Shown piece after piece: positions 29,414 through 36,119 of a stretch of 64,000 nt of DNA. The notes under the pieces are model-generated. The model searched no databases and was not told where the DNA came from. It saw only the letters and a list, made by a program, of their open reading frames with translations. The translations under genes were made by a program, and so were the position numbers. Position 1 is the first letter of the stretch. The number at the start of each line of letters is the position of its first letter. This stretch comes from Vineibacter terrae. Its GTDB lineage: Bacteria > Pseudomonadota > Alphaproteobacteria > Reyranellales > Reyranellaceae. The stretch lies in assembly GCF_008039615.1 (NCBI RefSeq), contig NZ_VDUZ01000033.1, forward strand, positions 1-64,000, written 5' to 3'.

Positions 29414-29989
29414 CTAGAATTGCCGGCGATGACGAAGCAGCGCGCGATACCCACCCACGATCATTGCGCGGGCATCCCGGAGCAGGGATTTGATGGCGTG
29501 GCGGGCGGAGGATGCCTGCCACTCGTCGCGGTCGAGCGGGCCAACACGAAATACGATCTGCGCGATCTCCTGCTGCGTGGCTCCAGCGCGATGACCGTCG
29601 AACGCTTGCAGCATCCGGCACAGTCGCGCGCGCTGCTGCCGCGTCAGGCGGGTGTCGGGAGGTATGGCACGGCCGTGGAGAGCGGCGAGCAAGCGGGCGA
29701 CGGATTCGAGCCGGTCGAAGCCCTCCAGGCCGAGCGGGATGAAGGCGCCGAGAGGTTTGGCGGGTCGTGTGGCGGAGGGATGAACAAGCCCTACGCGCTG
29801 GCCATTGCCGAGATCGAAAACCAGATAGGTCTCGCCGCCGGTGTCGACGCTGACGGCGGCGTCGATCGTCGGTTGCGGGTCAGCGCGTGCGGACGGAATA
29901 TCGGGAGGCGCGCCAAGAACGATGGCGCTTGTGTCTTTCTGGGGAAGCCAGATCACTCGCGCTTCGGGTGGTGCCTGCATCGGGTCCAC
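29414..29989 (-). CDS. DUF2285 part of an FseA-like activator (-frame after +1 shift)
   Basis: The frame encodes 191 residues whose C-terminal part is a DUF2285 (RovC-like) DNA-binding domain (FDRLESVARLLAALHG onward, ending RAMIVGGYRALLRHRRQF). It begins with GTG at 29989 but has no convincing ribosome site. It fits exactly onto the DUF6499 frame upstream by skipping one base after the CCC codon at 29991-29993, giving a 257-residue protein. In ICEMlSym the excision activator FseA is made from two overlapping frames by programmed +1 frameshifting, so I read these two frames as one gene expressed that way. A simple frameshift mutation is the alternative. Confidence 0.85.
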   Translation of the reverse strand: MDPMQAPPEARVIWLPQKDTSAIVLGAPPDIPSARADPQPTIDAAVSVDTGGETYLVFDLGNGQRVGLVHPSATRPAKPLGAFIPLGLEGFDRLESVARLLAALHGRAIPPDTRLTRQQRARLCRMLQAFDGHRAGATQQEIAQIVFRVGPLDRDEWQASSARHAIKSLLRDARAMIVGGYRALLRHRRQF

Positions 29990-30188
29990 CGGGAAATCGC
30001 AACCCCCAGCGCTGCCCGATTTCGTCGGTCAGCGCGTGCGGTTCGTCTTTGCTGGCGGCCAGTGCCTGAAAATCGCTGTCATAGGATTCGTTGCGACGCA
30101 GCCATTCCCACGCGATGTCGGACGCGGTCATGTCCGCGACATGCGCATAGCGTACCGAGGAGCGCCAGCCGGAAGCATCTGGTGTCAT
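29880..30188 (-). CDS. DUF6499 part of an FseA-like activator (upstream frame)
   Basis: A 102-residue frame whose first 66 residues are the DUF6499 'transcriptional regulator' domain (YAHVADMTASDIAWEWLRRN, then LTDEIGQRWGLRFP). Residues 67-102 are low-complexity and arginine/serine-rich, as expected for an out-of-frame tail. Family proteins continue after RFP with a V-D-P sequence, and the +1 frame here supplies V-D-P-M immediately. The shift site reads TTT CCC G GTG, with the CCC proline codon as residue 66; a proline tRNA can slip forward onto CCG. The two frames together form the full-length DUF6499-DUF2285 protein. Confidence 0.85.
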   Translation of the reverse strand: MTPDASGWRSSVRYAHVADMTASDIAWEWLRRNESYDSDFQALAASKDEPHALTDEIGQRWGLRFPGGPDAGTTRSASDLASPERHKRHRSWRASRYSVRTR

Positions 30189-30300
30189 CGCGATCCTCCC
30201 TTCGTTCTTGAACTTGTGGGAGAATCAGGATTCCCGGCTGGGTTGTTCTGCGGAAGTCACGGAGCCGGCAAAGGGTGGTGCCGAAACGGCATCGCGGTGA

Positions 30301-30567
30301 TCACTGCGCCGAGCGCACCAACTCGCGATAGCCGTGCTCGGTCATCCACTGCGCGCGGGCGAGATGCGTGTCATGGACCTGGCGGCACCGTTGCGGCTCA
30401 CGCTCCGGATCGAGGCCAAAGAGTACCTGGACGGCTTCGCGCCAGTCGGCGCCATCGCGCGAGGAGTCGAGCAGGCGCAGATAGAGGACCATATGCTCGC
30501 GGTCATAGGCCGTAAGCGTTTGGCTGATCGGTGGCGCGTCCAGAAACGGCGGCATCGCGTGTCCCAT
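30301..30567 (-). CDS. Free-standing DUF2285-type protein (QseM-like antiactivator)
   Basis: An 88-residue protein with one domain that aligns over its whole core with the DUF2285 domain of the neighbouring activator. Shared positions include an L-T start, D..R.GA, E..Q..F, and the terminal A..M...GYR.L. Single-domain DUF2285 proteins of this size act as the antiactivator QseM in ICEMlSym, where they bind and block FseA and TraR (family knowledge). The start may be ATG 30567 or the ATG at 30555; neither has a strong ribosome site. A half-site GACTATA lies right before the start. Confidence 0.7.
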   Translation of the reverse strand: MGHAMPPFLDAPPISQTLTAYDREHMVLYLRLLDSSRDGADWREAVQVLFGLDPEREPQRCRQVHDTHLARAQWMTEHGYRELVRSAQ

Positions 30568-30668
30568 GAGGCGACTATATTCGCGTGGAAAGCATTCGTT
30601 AACACATGCGCCTGGTTATCTTGTGACAAAGGGCGATGGACGATGTCCGCCACGCGACAGGAGGGTCG

Positions 30669-30923
30669 CTAGCGCTTTGCTGGTCGATCATCCCGCTCAT
30701 GGAGCAACAGCACCCCTTCGCCCTTGTCGGTGGAGAGCAGGACGATGCCGGCTGCCTCGAATGCCCTGCGGACCTGATCGCGTGTCGATTCGTACACCTC
30801 CATTCCATTCTCGGATTCGAGGCGCTTGAGCGCGGTCAGCGATGTGCGGGCCTTGTCAGCGAGCGTCTCCTGTGTCCACCCCAGCAACGCGCGCGCGGCC
30901 CGTGATTGTCGGGCGGTGATCAT
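30669..30923 (-). CDS. XRE family regulator (QseC-like)
   Basis: An 84-residue single-domain HTH_3 protein (SRAARALLGWTQETLADKARTSLTALKRLES). The C-terminal strand-rich part (VYESTRDQVRRAFEAAGIVLLST) is common to small XRE regulators of ICEs. A 20-base perfect palindrome overlaps its start codon and another lies 44 bases upstream, which points to autoregulation. By position upstream of the single-domain DUF2285 gene it resembles QseC, which sets the level of the antiactivator QseM. In ICEMlSym those genes are divergent, here they are co-directional, so the match is by family and context only. Confidence 0.82.
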   Translation of the reverse strand: MITARQSRAARALLGWTQETLADKARTSLTALKRLESENGMEVYESTRDQVRRAFEAAGIVLLSTDKGEGVLLLHERDDRPAKR

Positions 30924-30934
30924 GCATGATCACC
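30915..30934. promoter_or_regulatory. Perfect 20-bp palindrome over the XRE start codon
   Basis: GGTGATCATGCATGATCACC is an exact 20-base palindrome that covers the XRE start codon (30921-30923) and the spacer to its GGGAGG ribosome site. A dimeric regulator bound here would block translation initiation or transcription elongation of its own gene. Operator function is inferred. Confidence 0.6.
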
Positions 30935-30966
30935 TCCCACCGACGCGAACGCACTTGCCAGAACTA

Positions 30967-30983
30967 CGACTATAATAGTCGTT
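30967..30983. promoter_or_regulatory. 17-bp palindrome with -10-like core upstream of XRE gene
   Basis: ACGACTATAATAGTCGT is a palindrome with 8-base arms around one central base. It contains a TATAAT on the plus strand and a TATTAT on the minus strand. It lies 44 bases upstream of the XRE start, where the promoter should be. The same CTATAATAGTCG core recurs at 34999 and a GACTATA half-site occurs at 30573 before the QseM-like gene. Confidence 0.6.
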
Positions 30984-31056
30984 CTTGGGGTTCTGAGCGA
31001 GGAAAATCGCCGTTAGACGGCTGGCGCACGCAAATCGGGCAGTAGGACTGATTCGG
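30971..31056. repeat. Diverged direct repeat, copy A (left of mer cargo)
   Basis: An 86-base segment that aligns, with few gaps and roughly 70% identity by eye, to 34999-35085. Shared blocks are CTATAATAGTCG, TCTTGG, GCGAGG.AAATCG, GGCTGGCG, GGGC.G and GATTCG. The two copies flank the mercury-resistance genes in the same orientation. They may reflect how the cargo was inserted, or a duplicated regulatory region. Confidence 0.65.
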
Positions 31057-31145
31057 GCGCGTCATTCGCCGTTGCGGCGGCTTGGTCGGGGTCAGATGAG
31101 CAAGTGTGTTTTGGGCTTCACCAATCCGAGCGGCCAAGCGAGCGC

Positions 31146-33425
31146 TCAGCCCGCACAGCACGACAGCTTGGTGACGTCCTTGCCAAACGCCAGCGCCGTG
31201 AGCTTCAGGCCCTCGACGGTGGTGAGATACGGAAAGATTGTGTCCGCGAGATCGTCGACGGTAAGCCCTTGCCGGATCGCGATCGTCGCGGTTTGGATGC
31301 TGTCTGCTCCTTCCGGCGCGAGGATATGCGCACCGAGCAGCCGGCCGCTGCCAGTGTCGGCAACGAGCTTGATGAGCCCGCGGGTGTCGCGGGCGGCGAG
31401 CGCGCGTGGCACCTGGTCGAGACCGACTATCGAGACGCAAACCGCATGTCCGGCGGCGCGCGCCGCGGTCTCGGTCAGCCCGACACTAGCCACCTGCGGA
31501 TCGGTGAACACGATGGCCGGCATGGCGCTGTTGTCGTAGCGCAGGCTGTTACCGTTGAGGGCGTTCTTGGCCGCGAGCTTGGCTCCGTAGGCAGCCATGT
31601 AAACGAACTGGTCTCGTCCGGTGACGTCGCCGGCGGCATAGATGCCGGACCGGGTCGTGCGCATGCGGTCGTCAACAATGATGCCGCCTTTCGCCGAGAT
31701 GGCGATGTCGTGCTCGGCGAGCCCAAGGCCTTCGATGTTAGGCGTGCGGCCGGTCGTGATCAGCACCCGATCGGCGTTGATCGCAATATCCTGACCGTTG
31801 CGCGTGGCGGTCAGGGAAACACCGTCCTCGGTCTTGCGGATCGCGCGGTAGGCAATACCTGAGACGACGGCGATCCTTTCCTCTTCAAAATACCCCGTGA
31901 GCGCCGCGCCGATCTCTGGCTCGGCCTCGGGGAGGAGACGGGATCGGCACACGAGCGTCACCTTGACGCCGGCGCGGGCAAACATCTGGGCGAGTTCCGC
32001 CCCGATATAGCCGCCACCGATGACGAGCAACGATCGCGGCAGCTCCTCGAGGTCGAGCGCGGTCGTGCTGGTCAGATAGGGCACAGTCTCGATCCCAGGG
32101 ATAGCGGGCACCGCTGGCCGCGCGCCGGTCGCGATGATGATCTTGCCAACGGGAATGCGGGCGCCATTCACCTCTACGCCGCCGTTGACGAGTCGCGCGG
32201 CGCCCTCATGATACGCGATGCCGTTATAGGCCGGGAGCAGGTCGGCGTATTTGGCCTGGCGTAACTCAGCAACGAGCGCATCCTTCTGACGGACGGTGCC
32301 GCGCCAGTCGGTCAATTCGGCCTCGGCCGTGATGCCGGCGAATCGTGCCGCGACGCGCGCGTTGTGAAGCGTCTCGGCAGCGCGGATCAAGGTCTTCGAC
32401 GGCACGCAACCGATATTGACGCAAGTGCCGCCGATGGTGCCGCTGCCGATGAGGGCCACCTGCGCACCTTGATCGACGGCGGCGATCGAGGCAGAAAAAC
32501 CGGCCGAGCCGGCGCCGATGACCGCGAGATCGTAGGCGCCACCATTGCGACCGTTGGTGCGGAGCGGTCGGTCTGCCAACGAGGCGACCTTCGACGTCGA
32601 GCCGGTCGACGGCCGCGGCCTCATGCCGAGGCCAGCGAGGCTCGGCCCGAACAGTGCCCGGCCAGCCTCCAGCCCCTCCTCGATCGACAGCCGAAATCCG
32701 GGCTCGCCGGCGGAACGCTCACGGCGCCAGGCGGAGAGATGGTCGTCCGAGCAGAAGAAGGCCGTGGTCGCGCACAGCGAACTTGCGGCGCATCCGCCAT
32801 CATAGCGGACGCTCTGCCACATGACGGTCGTCGCTGGCTCAATCTGGGCCAGCGCTCGCCCTTGGTTCCGCGTGGCGATGCGGATGGGCGTACCGCAATG
32901 GCGGCAGCGCGAGGCTATTGCGATGTCGCGATCGGTCATCGCGCCGATGCCAAGCGCGTCGACCGCGCACATCGCGTTAACGACGCGTCCGCCCAAGGTG
33001 ACCTGATGGTCCGCATCCCGGTCGGTAAAGGGATAGGCGCCGACGATCCGATCGCCGTCGAGCACGACGAGATCACGACGGTGGAGCTCTTCGAGCTGCG
33101 GCTGAACGGCCGTCTCGCTCAGCCCCGCGCGCTTGGCAATCGCGCTTCGGGTCGGTGCTCGCCCTGCCTCGGCGTAGAGCATCAGCAGCGCAACACGAAC
33201 TCGATCCACGAGACGGTCGCCGCCGTTCCAATGATCGGCGGCCCGGTTGGGTCCAGCCATGATCCGTAGAACATCGTTCATGGCCAGCAATGCGTCTTTG
33301 GCCCGGAGAGATGTGACCACCGACCAGTCCGGAAACGTCACACCGGGCCGCACGCGGTAACTCGGCAATGTCGCGGATGCGGAAGCGGTCACCTGGGACG
33401 AGGAGGATGCGCAGCAATCGTTCAT
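31146..33425 (-). CDS. merA: MerB-MerA fusion: organomercurial lyase / mercuric reductase
   Basis: A 759-residue fusion. Residues ~25-265 are an alkylmercury lyase (MerB): N-terminal winged helix, then the catalytic set Cys153 and Asp156 (MCAVDAL) and Cys218 (LCATTAFF), all present. Residues ~296-759 are the mercuric reductase flavoprotein (MerA): FAD-binding VIGAGSAGF, redox pair Cys335/Cys340 (GGTCVNIGCVPSK), NAD-binding VIGGGYIGAELAQ, and the C-terminal Hg-binding Cys756-Cys757. The usual N-terminal heavy-metal domain of MerA is absent, replaced by MerB. One cytosolic protein could thus cleave C-Hg bonds and reduce Hg(II) to Hg(0). It overlaps the merF stop by four bases at the end of the mer operon. 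Confidence 0.93.
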   Translation of the reverse strand: MNDCCASSSSQVTASASATLPSYRVRPGVTFPDWSVVTSLRAKDALLAMNDVLRIMAGPNRAADHWNGGDRLVDRVRVALLMLYAEAGRAPTRSAIAKRAGLSETAVQPQLEELHRRDLVVLDGDRIVGAYPFTDRDADHQVTLGGRVVNAMCAVDALGIGAMTDRDIAIASRCRHCGTPIRIATRNQGRALAQIEPATTVMWQSVRYDGGCAASSLCATTAFFCSDDHLSAWRRERSAGEPGFRLSIEEGLEAGRALFGPSLAGLGMRPRPSTGSTSKVASLADRPLRTNGRNGGAYDLAVIGAGSAGFSASIAAVDQGAQVALIGSGTIGGTCVNIGCVPSKTLIRAAETLHNARVAARFAGITAEAELTDWRGTVRQKDALVAELRQAKYADLLPAYNGIAYHEGAARLVNGGVEVNGARIPVGKIIIATGARPAVPAIPGIETVPYLTSTTALDLEELPRSLLVIGGGYIGAELAQMFARAGVKVTLVCRSRLLPEAEPEIGAALTGYFEEERIAVVSGIAYRAIRKTEDGVSLTATRNGQDIAINADRVLITTGRTPNIEGLGLAEHDIAISAKGGIIVDDRMRTTRSGIYAAGDVTGRDQFVYMAAYGAKLAAKNALNGNSLRYDNSAMPAIVFTDPQVASVGLTETAARAAGHAVCVSIVGLDQVPRALAARDTRGLIKLVADTGSGRLLGAHILAPEGADSIQTATIAIRQGLTVDDLADTIFPYLTTVEGLKLTALAFGKDVTKLSCCAG

Positions 33426-33670
33426 GGCTTCACCCTTTCATTCGGAACCTTCATGTTGGCGGAGGCGGCTCTCGCCCGACGATGATGCATGCTCCACACG
33501 ACAAGCCCGAGGCCCGCGATCATCAGAGGAAGCACCACAAGATCCGCACCTATCAGCCACGAGCCGAGCCCCGCCAACGGTAGGCCCACGGCGAGAAGTG
33601 GCGCCACGCAGCAGATCGCGGCGAGAATGGCGCCAGCCATGCCTGCGCGGACCAGGGCGCGGTCACTCAT
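33422..33670 (-). CDS. merF: Mercury transporter MerF-like
   Basis: An 82-residue inner-membrane protein with two hydrophobic helices (about residues 7-32 and 38-60). The first carries the vicinal Cys20-Cys21 pair (AAICCVAPLLAVGL), as in MerF. Typical MerF has a second cysteine pair on the cytosolic side after helix 2; here that tail (HHRRARAASANMKVPNERVKP) has none. It probably passes Hg(II) inward. The ATG at 33670 is used; a longer frame overlaps merP. Confidence 0.85.
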   Translation of the reverse strand: MSDRALVRAGMAGAILAAICCVAPLLAVGLPLAGLGSWLIGADLVVLPLMIAGLGLVVWSMHHRRARAASANMKVPNERVKP

Positions 33671-33671
33671 C

Positions 33672-33965
33672 TCAACTGCCCTTCTGTGTCGGATGGGCCG
33701 GATAGCCGGCATTCATGCTGGCAGCCGCAATGGCGTCCGGACTCGTCTTCGCATCATCGAAGGTCACGGTCGCGGTCCTGGCTTGAAACGAGACGGCCAC
33801 CTTCGCAACGCCGGGGACCGCCGCCATCGAGCTCTTCACGATGTAGGGACATGAAGCGCAGGTCATATTGTCGACAGCGAACGTAACTGTTCGCTCGCCC
33901 GCGAAGGCGGCTGGAGCCGCCAGCACCGAGCTGACCAGGGCGAGCGTGCTCAAATACTTGTTCAT
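33672..33965 (-). CDS. merP: Periplasmic mercury-binding protein MerP
   Basis: A 97-residue secreted heavy-metal-associated domain. The signal peptide is residues 1-22 (cut after AAFA). The metal-binding loop NMTCASC places Cys36 and Cys39, and the ferredoxin-like beta-alpha-beta pattern follows (VKSSMAAVPGVAKVAVSF). It hands Hg(II) to MerT or MerF at the inner membrane. It lies one base upstream of the merF start. Confidence 0.95.
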   Translation of the reverse strand: MNKYLSTLALVSSVLAAPAAFAGERTVTFAVDNMTCASCPYIVKSSMAAVPGVAKVAVSFQARTATVTFDDAKTSPDAIAAASMNAGYPAHPTQKGS

Positions 33966-33986
33966 GGGATCAGTCTCCTAGTGATG

Positions 33987-34412
33987 TCAGGCGCGAAGCA
34001 GTAGCGGGGCGACGTAATCGAAGGCAAAGGCGGCGATTACGAGCAGTGTCGCGATCCAAAGCGCGAGCTGCACGAGGCGGTTGGGAATGGGGCGTGCGCA
34101 GGCGGCATCCTCGGCACAAGCTCGCCGCGGCTTCCAATAAACGAGGTAGAAGCCGTAGCCGAGGATGCCAGCCGTTCCAGCGACGAAGAGCGGTTTGTAG
34201 GGCGCAAGCGCCGTCAGATTGCCGATCCAGGCGCCGCCGATGCCGAGGCTGAACAGGATGAGCGGCACGATGCAGCAAGAGGAGGCGGCGAGCGCGCCGA
34301 GGATGCCGCCGACGGCGATCAGACGTTGCCGTCCGACCTCGCCTCGTTCAGCGGCGGAGACGTCCGTTGCAAGCGGCGCTGCGCCTGCAGTTCCCGATCG
34401 CAACGTGACCAT
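33987..34412 (-). CDS. merT: Mercuric transport protein MerT
   Basis: A 141-residue inner-membrane transporter with three hydrophobic helices. Helix 1 has the vicinal Cys46-Cys47 (SSCCIVPLILFSLG), and the cytosolic loop has Cys99 and Cys105 (RACAEDAAC). Both pairs of the family are thus present. The N-terminal 30 residues are longer than in Tn501 MerT. It starts at ATG 34412, just downstream of the divergent mer promoter. Confidence 0.95.
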   Translation of the reverse strand: MVTLRSGTAGAAPLATDVSAAERGEVGRQRLIAVGGILGALAASSCCIVPLILFSLGIGGAWIGNLTALAPYKPLFVAGTAGILGYGFYLVYWKPRRACAEDAACARPIPNRLVQLALWIATLLVIAAFAFDYVAPLLLRA

Positions 34413-34454
34413 ATCTAACCTCTCTTCACCTTGCCGAAATCCCAAGTATGCCGT

Positions 34455-34485
34455 AGCATGCGGTCTGTAGTAACTACAGGGTCAA
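34455..34485 (-). promoter_or_regulatory. merT promoter with MerR operator
   Basis: On the minus strand a TTGACC -35 element (34480-34485) and a CATGCT -10-like element (34455-34460) are separated by 19 bases. That over-long spacer is the mark of MerR-controlled promoters. Inside the spacer lies the perfect dyad CTGTAG-TAA-CTACAG (34465-34479). MerR bound here would twist the DNA to align the elements when Hg(II) is present. Confidence 0.85.
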
Positions 34486-34499
34486 GAGGGTATTTTGCG

Positions 34500-34967
34500 A
34501 TGCGCGATCACGCCGTGGTGAAAGGCCTGCAGCGCGCCGAGCTCGCCGAGCGGACGGGCTGCAACCTGGAGACCGTCCGCTATTACGAGAAGGTCGGCCT
34601 TTTGCCTGAGCCGCCGCGCACGACCAGCGGCTATCGCAGCTACGACACCACACATGAGCGGCGCCTTCGCTTCATCTTGCGGGCGCGCGAGCTCGGCTTC
34701 TCTCTTGACGAAATCCGAGAGCTGCTACGCCTTGTCGACGAGCGCGACCAGCCCTGCTCCGAGGCGCGCGCTGTCGCCGCTACGCACCTTGACGACGTTC
34801 GCGCGAAGATCGCCGATCTGAAACGCATGGAGCGGGTGCTGAAGGATGTGGTTGCGCAATGCGCAGACGGGACGTTACCGGAATGCCCGCTGATCGAGAC
34901 ATTGTTCGGCGAAACCGCGAACGTTCGTAAAACAAATGCAAGTTCGGGCGGTGTTAAGCGCAACTAG
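34500..34967 (+). CDS. merR: Mercury-responsive regulator MerR
   Basis: A 155-residue MerR-family activator/repressor. The winged HTH (RAELAERTGCNLETVRYYEKVGLL, then SGYRSYDTTHERRLRFI) is followed by the dimerisation helix. The three Hg-binding cysteines are Cys86 (DQPCSEA), Cys121 and Cys129 (QCADGTLPECPLI), so the ligand is most likely Hg(II). The start at 34500 is chosen because an upstream extension would run through the operator. It is divergent from merT and followed by repeat copy B. Confidence 0.93.
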   Translation: MRDHAVVKGLQRAELAERTGCNLETVRYYEKVGLLPEPPRTTSGYRSYDTTHERRLRFILRARELGFSLDEIRELLRLVDERDQPCSEARAVAATHLDDVRAKIADLKRMERVLKDVVAQCADGTLPECPLIETLFGETANVRKTNASSGGVKRN

Positions 34968-34998
34968 TGTTGATCGGTGTCCGCCCCGAATACCCCAT

Positions 34999-35085
34999 CT
35001 ATAATAGTCGCTCTTGGCGCCCGTTGCGAGGGAAATCGGCGTCTCAGGGCTGGCGGTGCCCTCGCTGGGCGGCCAGAGTGATTCG
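34999..35085. repeat. Diverged direct repeat, copy B (right of mer cargo)
   Basis: An 87-base partner of copy A at 30971-31056, in direct orientation and 4.0 kb away, with the same blocks in the same order. It lies between the end of merR and the end of the DUF736 gene. Copy B keeps the CTATAATAGTCG core but not the full 17-base palindrome. Confidence 0.65.
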
Positions 35086-35098
35086 CGCTAGCAGGGGA

Positions 35099-35127
35099 AA
35101 GGCCCCGGCCTGTTCGGCCGGGGCCTT
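35099..35127 (-). terminator. Strong hairpin downstream of DUF736 copy 2
   Basis: AAGGCCCCGGCC and GGCCGGGGCCTT form a perfect 12-base-pair stem with a five-base loop, 10 bases past the stop of the minus-strand DUF736 gene. On the minus strand it is followed by TTTCCCC, a weak T-run. It would work as a transcription terminator for DUF736 and might act in both directions. Confidence 0.75.
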
Positions 35128-35136
35128 GCTCGGGGC

Positions 35137-35460
35137 TCAGTCGCCGCGGCGGGTCGGGCGGGACCAGATCAGCGAGTGGGTGTCGCCATCCTCGTCGTCG
35201 AAGAGGTTGGCGTAGATGGGAGCGTTGAAGCTCGGATCGTCGAGCTTGAGGCCCAGATATTCGCGCCCTTCGTTGGAGCGCTTGGACCAGGCGGCGCCGA
35301 TCTCCGCGCGACCGACCAGAACCCGATGGCTGGGGGCGTTTTCGCCGGTGGCGCGCTGGTCGGGGACGATGCGCACGCCCTTGGCCTGGACGCTGAGGGT
35401 GACGATTTCGCCGGTGAACTCGTTCGAGCCGGTCTTCTTGAAGGTGCCGATGGTCGCCAT
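35137..35460 (-). CDS. DUF736 protein, copy 2
   Basis: A 107-residue DUF736-family protein (MATIGTFKKTGSNEFTGEI, then WSKRSNEGREYLGLKLDDPSFNAPIYANLFDDE). It shares the SGEKAGEYV/NEGREYLGL-LDDP-ANLF core with copy 1 at 25.5 kb but is clearly diverged, so this is an old family duplication, not a recent repeat. It is a single-gene unit with its own terminator hairpin. Function unknown. Confidence 0.92.
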   Translation of the reverse strand: MATIGTFKKTGSNEFTGEIVTLSVQAKGVRIVPDQRATGENAPSHRVLVGRAEIGAAWSKRSNEGREYLGLKLDDPSFNAPIYANLFDDEDGDTHSLIWSRPTRRGD

Positions 35461-35744
35461 TGTAAGTCTCCGTTTCGTTTTCGGGACCGCTCCATTGCGG
35501 CCTCGATGGCGATCGACAGGCCGGAGGCGACCGACGCCGCATCGCTTGCGACCGGAGCAACGCGGAGGATGGCGCAGGTACGACTTTGTTGTTTCGCGAG
35601 GAATGACGGCCTTGGCCGGCAGGGGAAGAAAGTCGGGACGCGCCGTTGCGGCATAGGCGGTCGAGGCGCAGCCGTCCTTCGGTCAGATCAGGCCATTGAA
35701 GAGGCCGTATGGAGCGGTCTGGATATGATCAGGAACGACAGATC

Positions 35745-36119
35745 ATGGCGCCCCGGTCGCAACCAGCAAGAGGCGCAAGTCGAAGATCTTCCGCAACTCG
35801 TCCTCCCCGCGCAAAGGCGAGGATCCAGCTTTCGTTTCGAGACGGGCCAGTGGAGATGATGGCCCTCGACTTCGTGTTGCACCGTTCCCGCGCACAAGGG
35901 CGCCGAGCAGAAATCCGGGCGCTCTTAAAGGGGGCGGTCGCATGGTGGCTTCAGTCAGATTCCGATGATACGGCTCCCTCTCCAACTGCACAACGCGGAG
36001 GGCTGAAGTCCCCGATCTGGTCGTACCGGCGACGCTCCCGTTGTGGTGTCAGGCTGATGCAACGCCCTGGCTGGACGGGCCGGTGCCTGCCATCCCAGCG
36101 ACGCGCGCGAACGCGGTGA
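35745..36119 (+). CDS. Small hypothetical protein, possibly RHH-like
   Basis: No family recognised with certainty. The part from about residue 22 to 65 (ARIQLSFRDGPVEMMALDFVLHRS, then GRRAEIRALLKGAVAWWL) has the strand-helix-helix pattern of small DNA-binding proteins and is preceded by a basic, disordered stretch. The last third is low-complexity and runs antisense into the membrane-protein gene at 36049. It may be a real small gene whose true end is earlier, or a chance frame. Confidence 0.35.
   Translation: MAPRSQPARGASRRSSATRPPRAKARIQLSFRDGPVEMMALDFVLHRSRAQGRRAEIRALLKGAVAWWLQSDSDDTAPSPTAQRGGLKSPIWSYRRRSRCGVRLMQRPGWTGRCLPSQRRARTR

Noticed and set aside
29880-29989. Interpreting the DUF6499/DUF2285 overlap as two independent genes
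   Set aside because: The downstream frame has no ribosome site and the domains join exactly with a one-base skip, as in the known FseA case.
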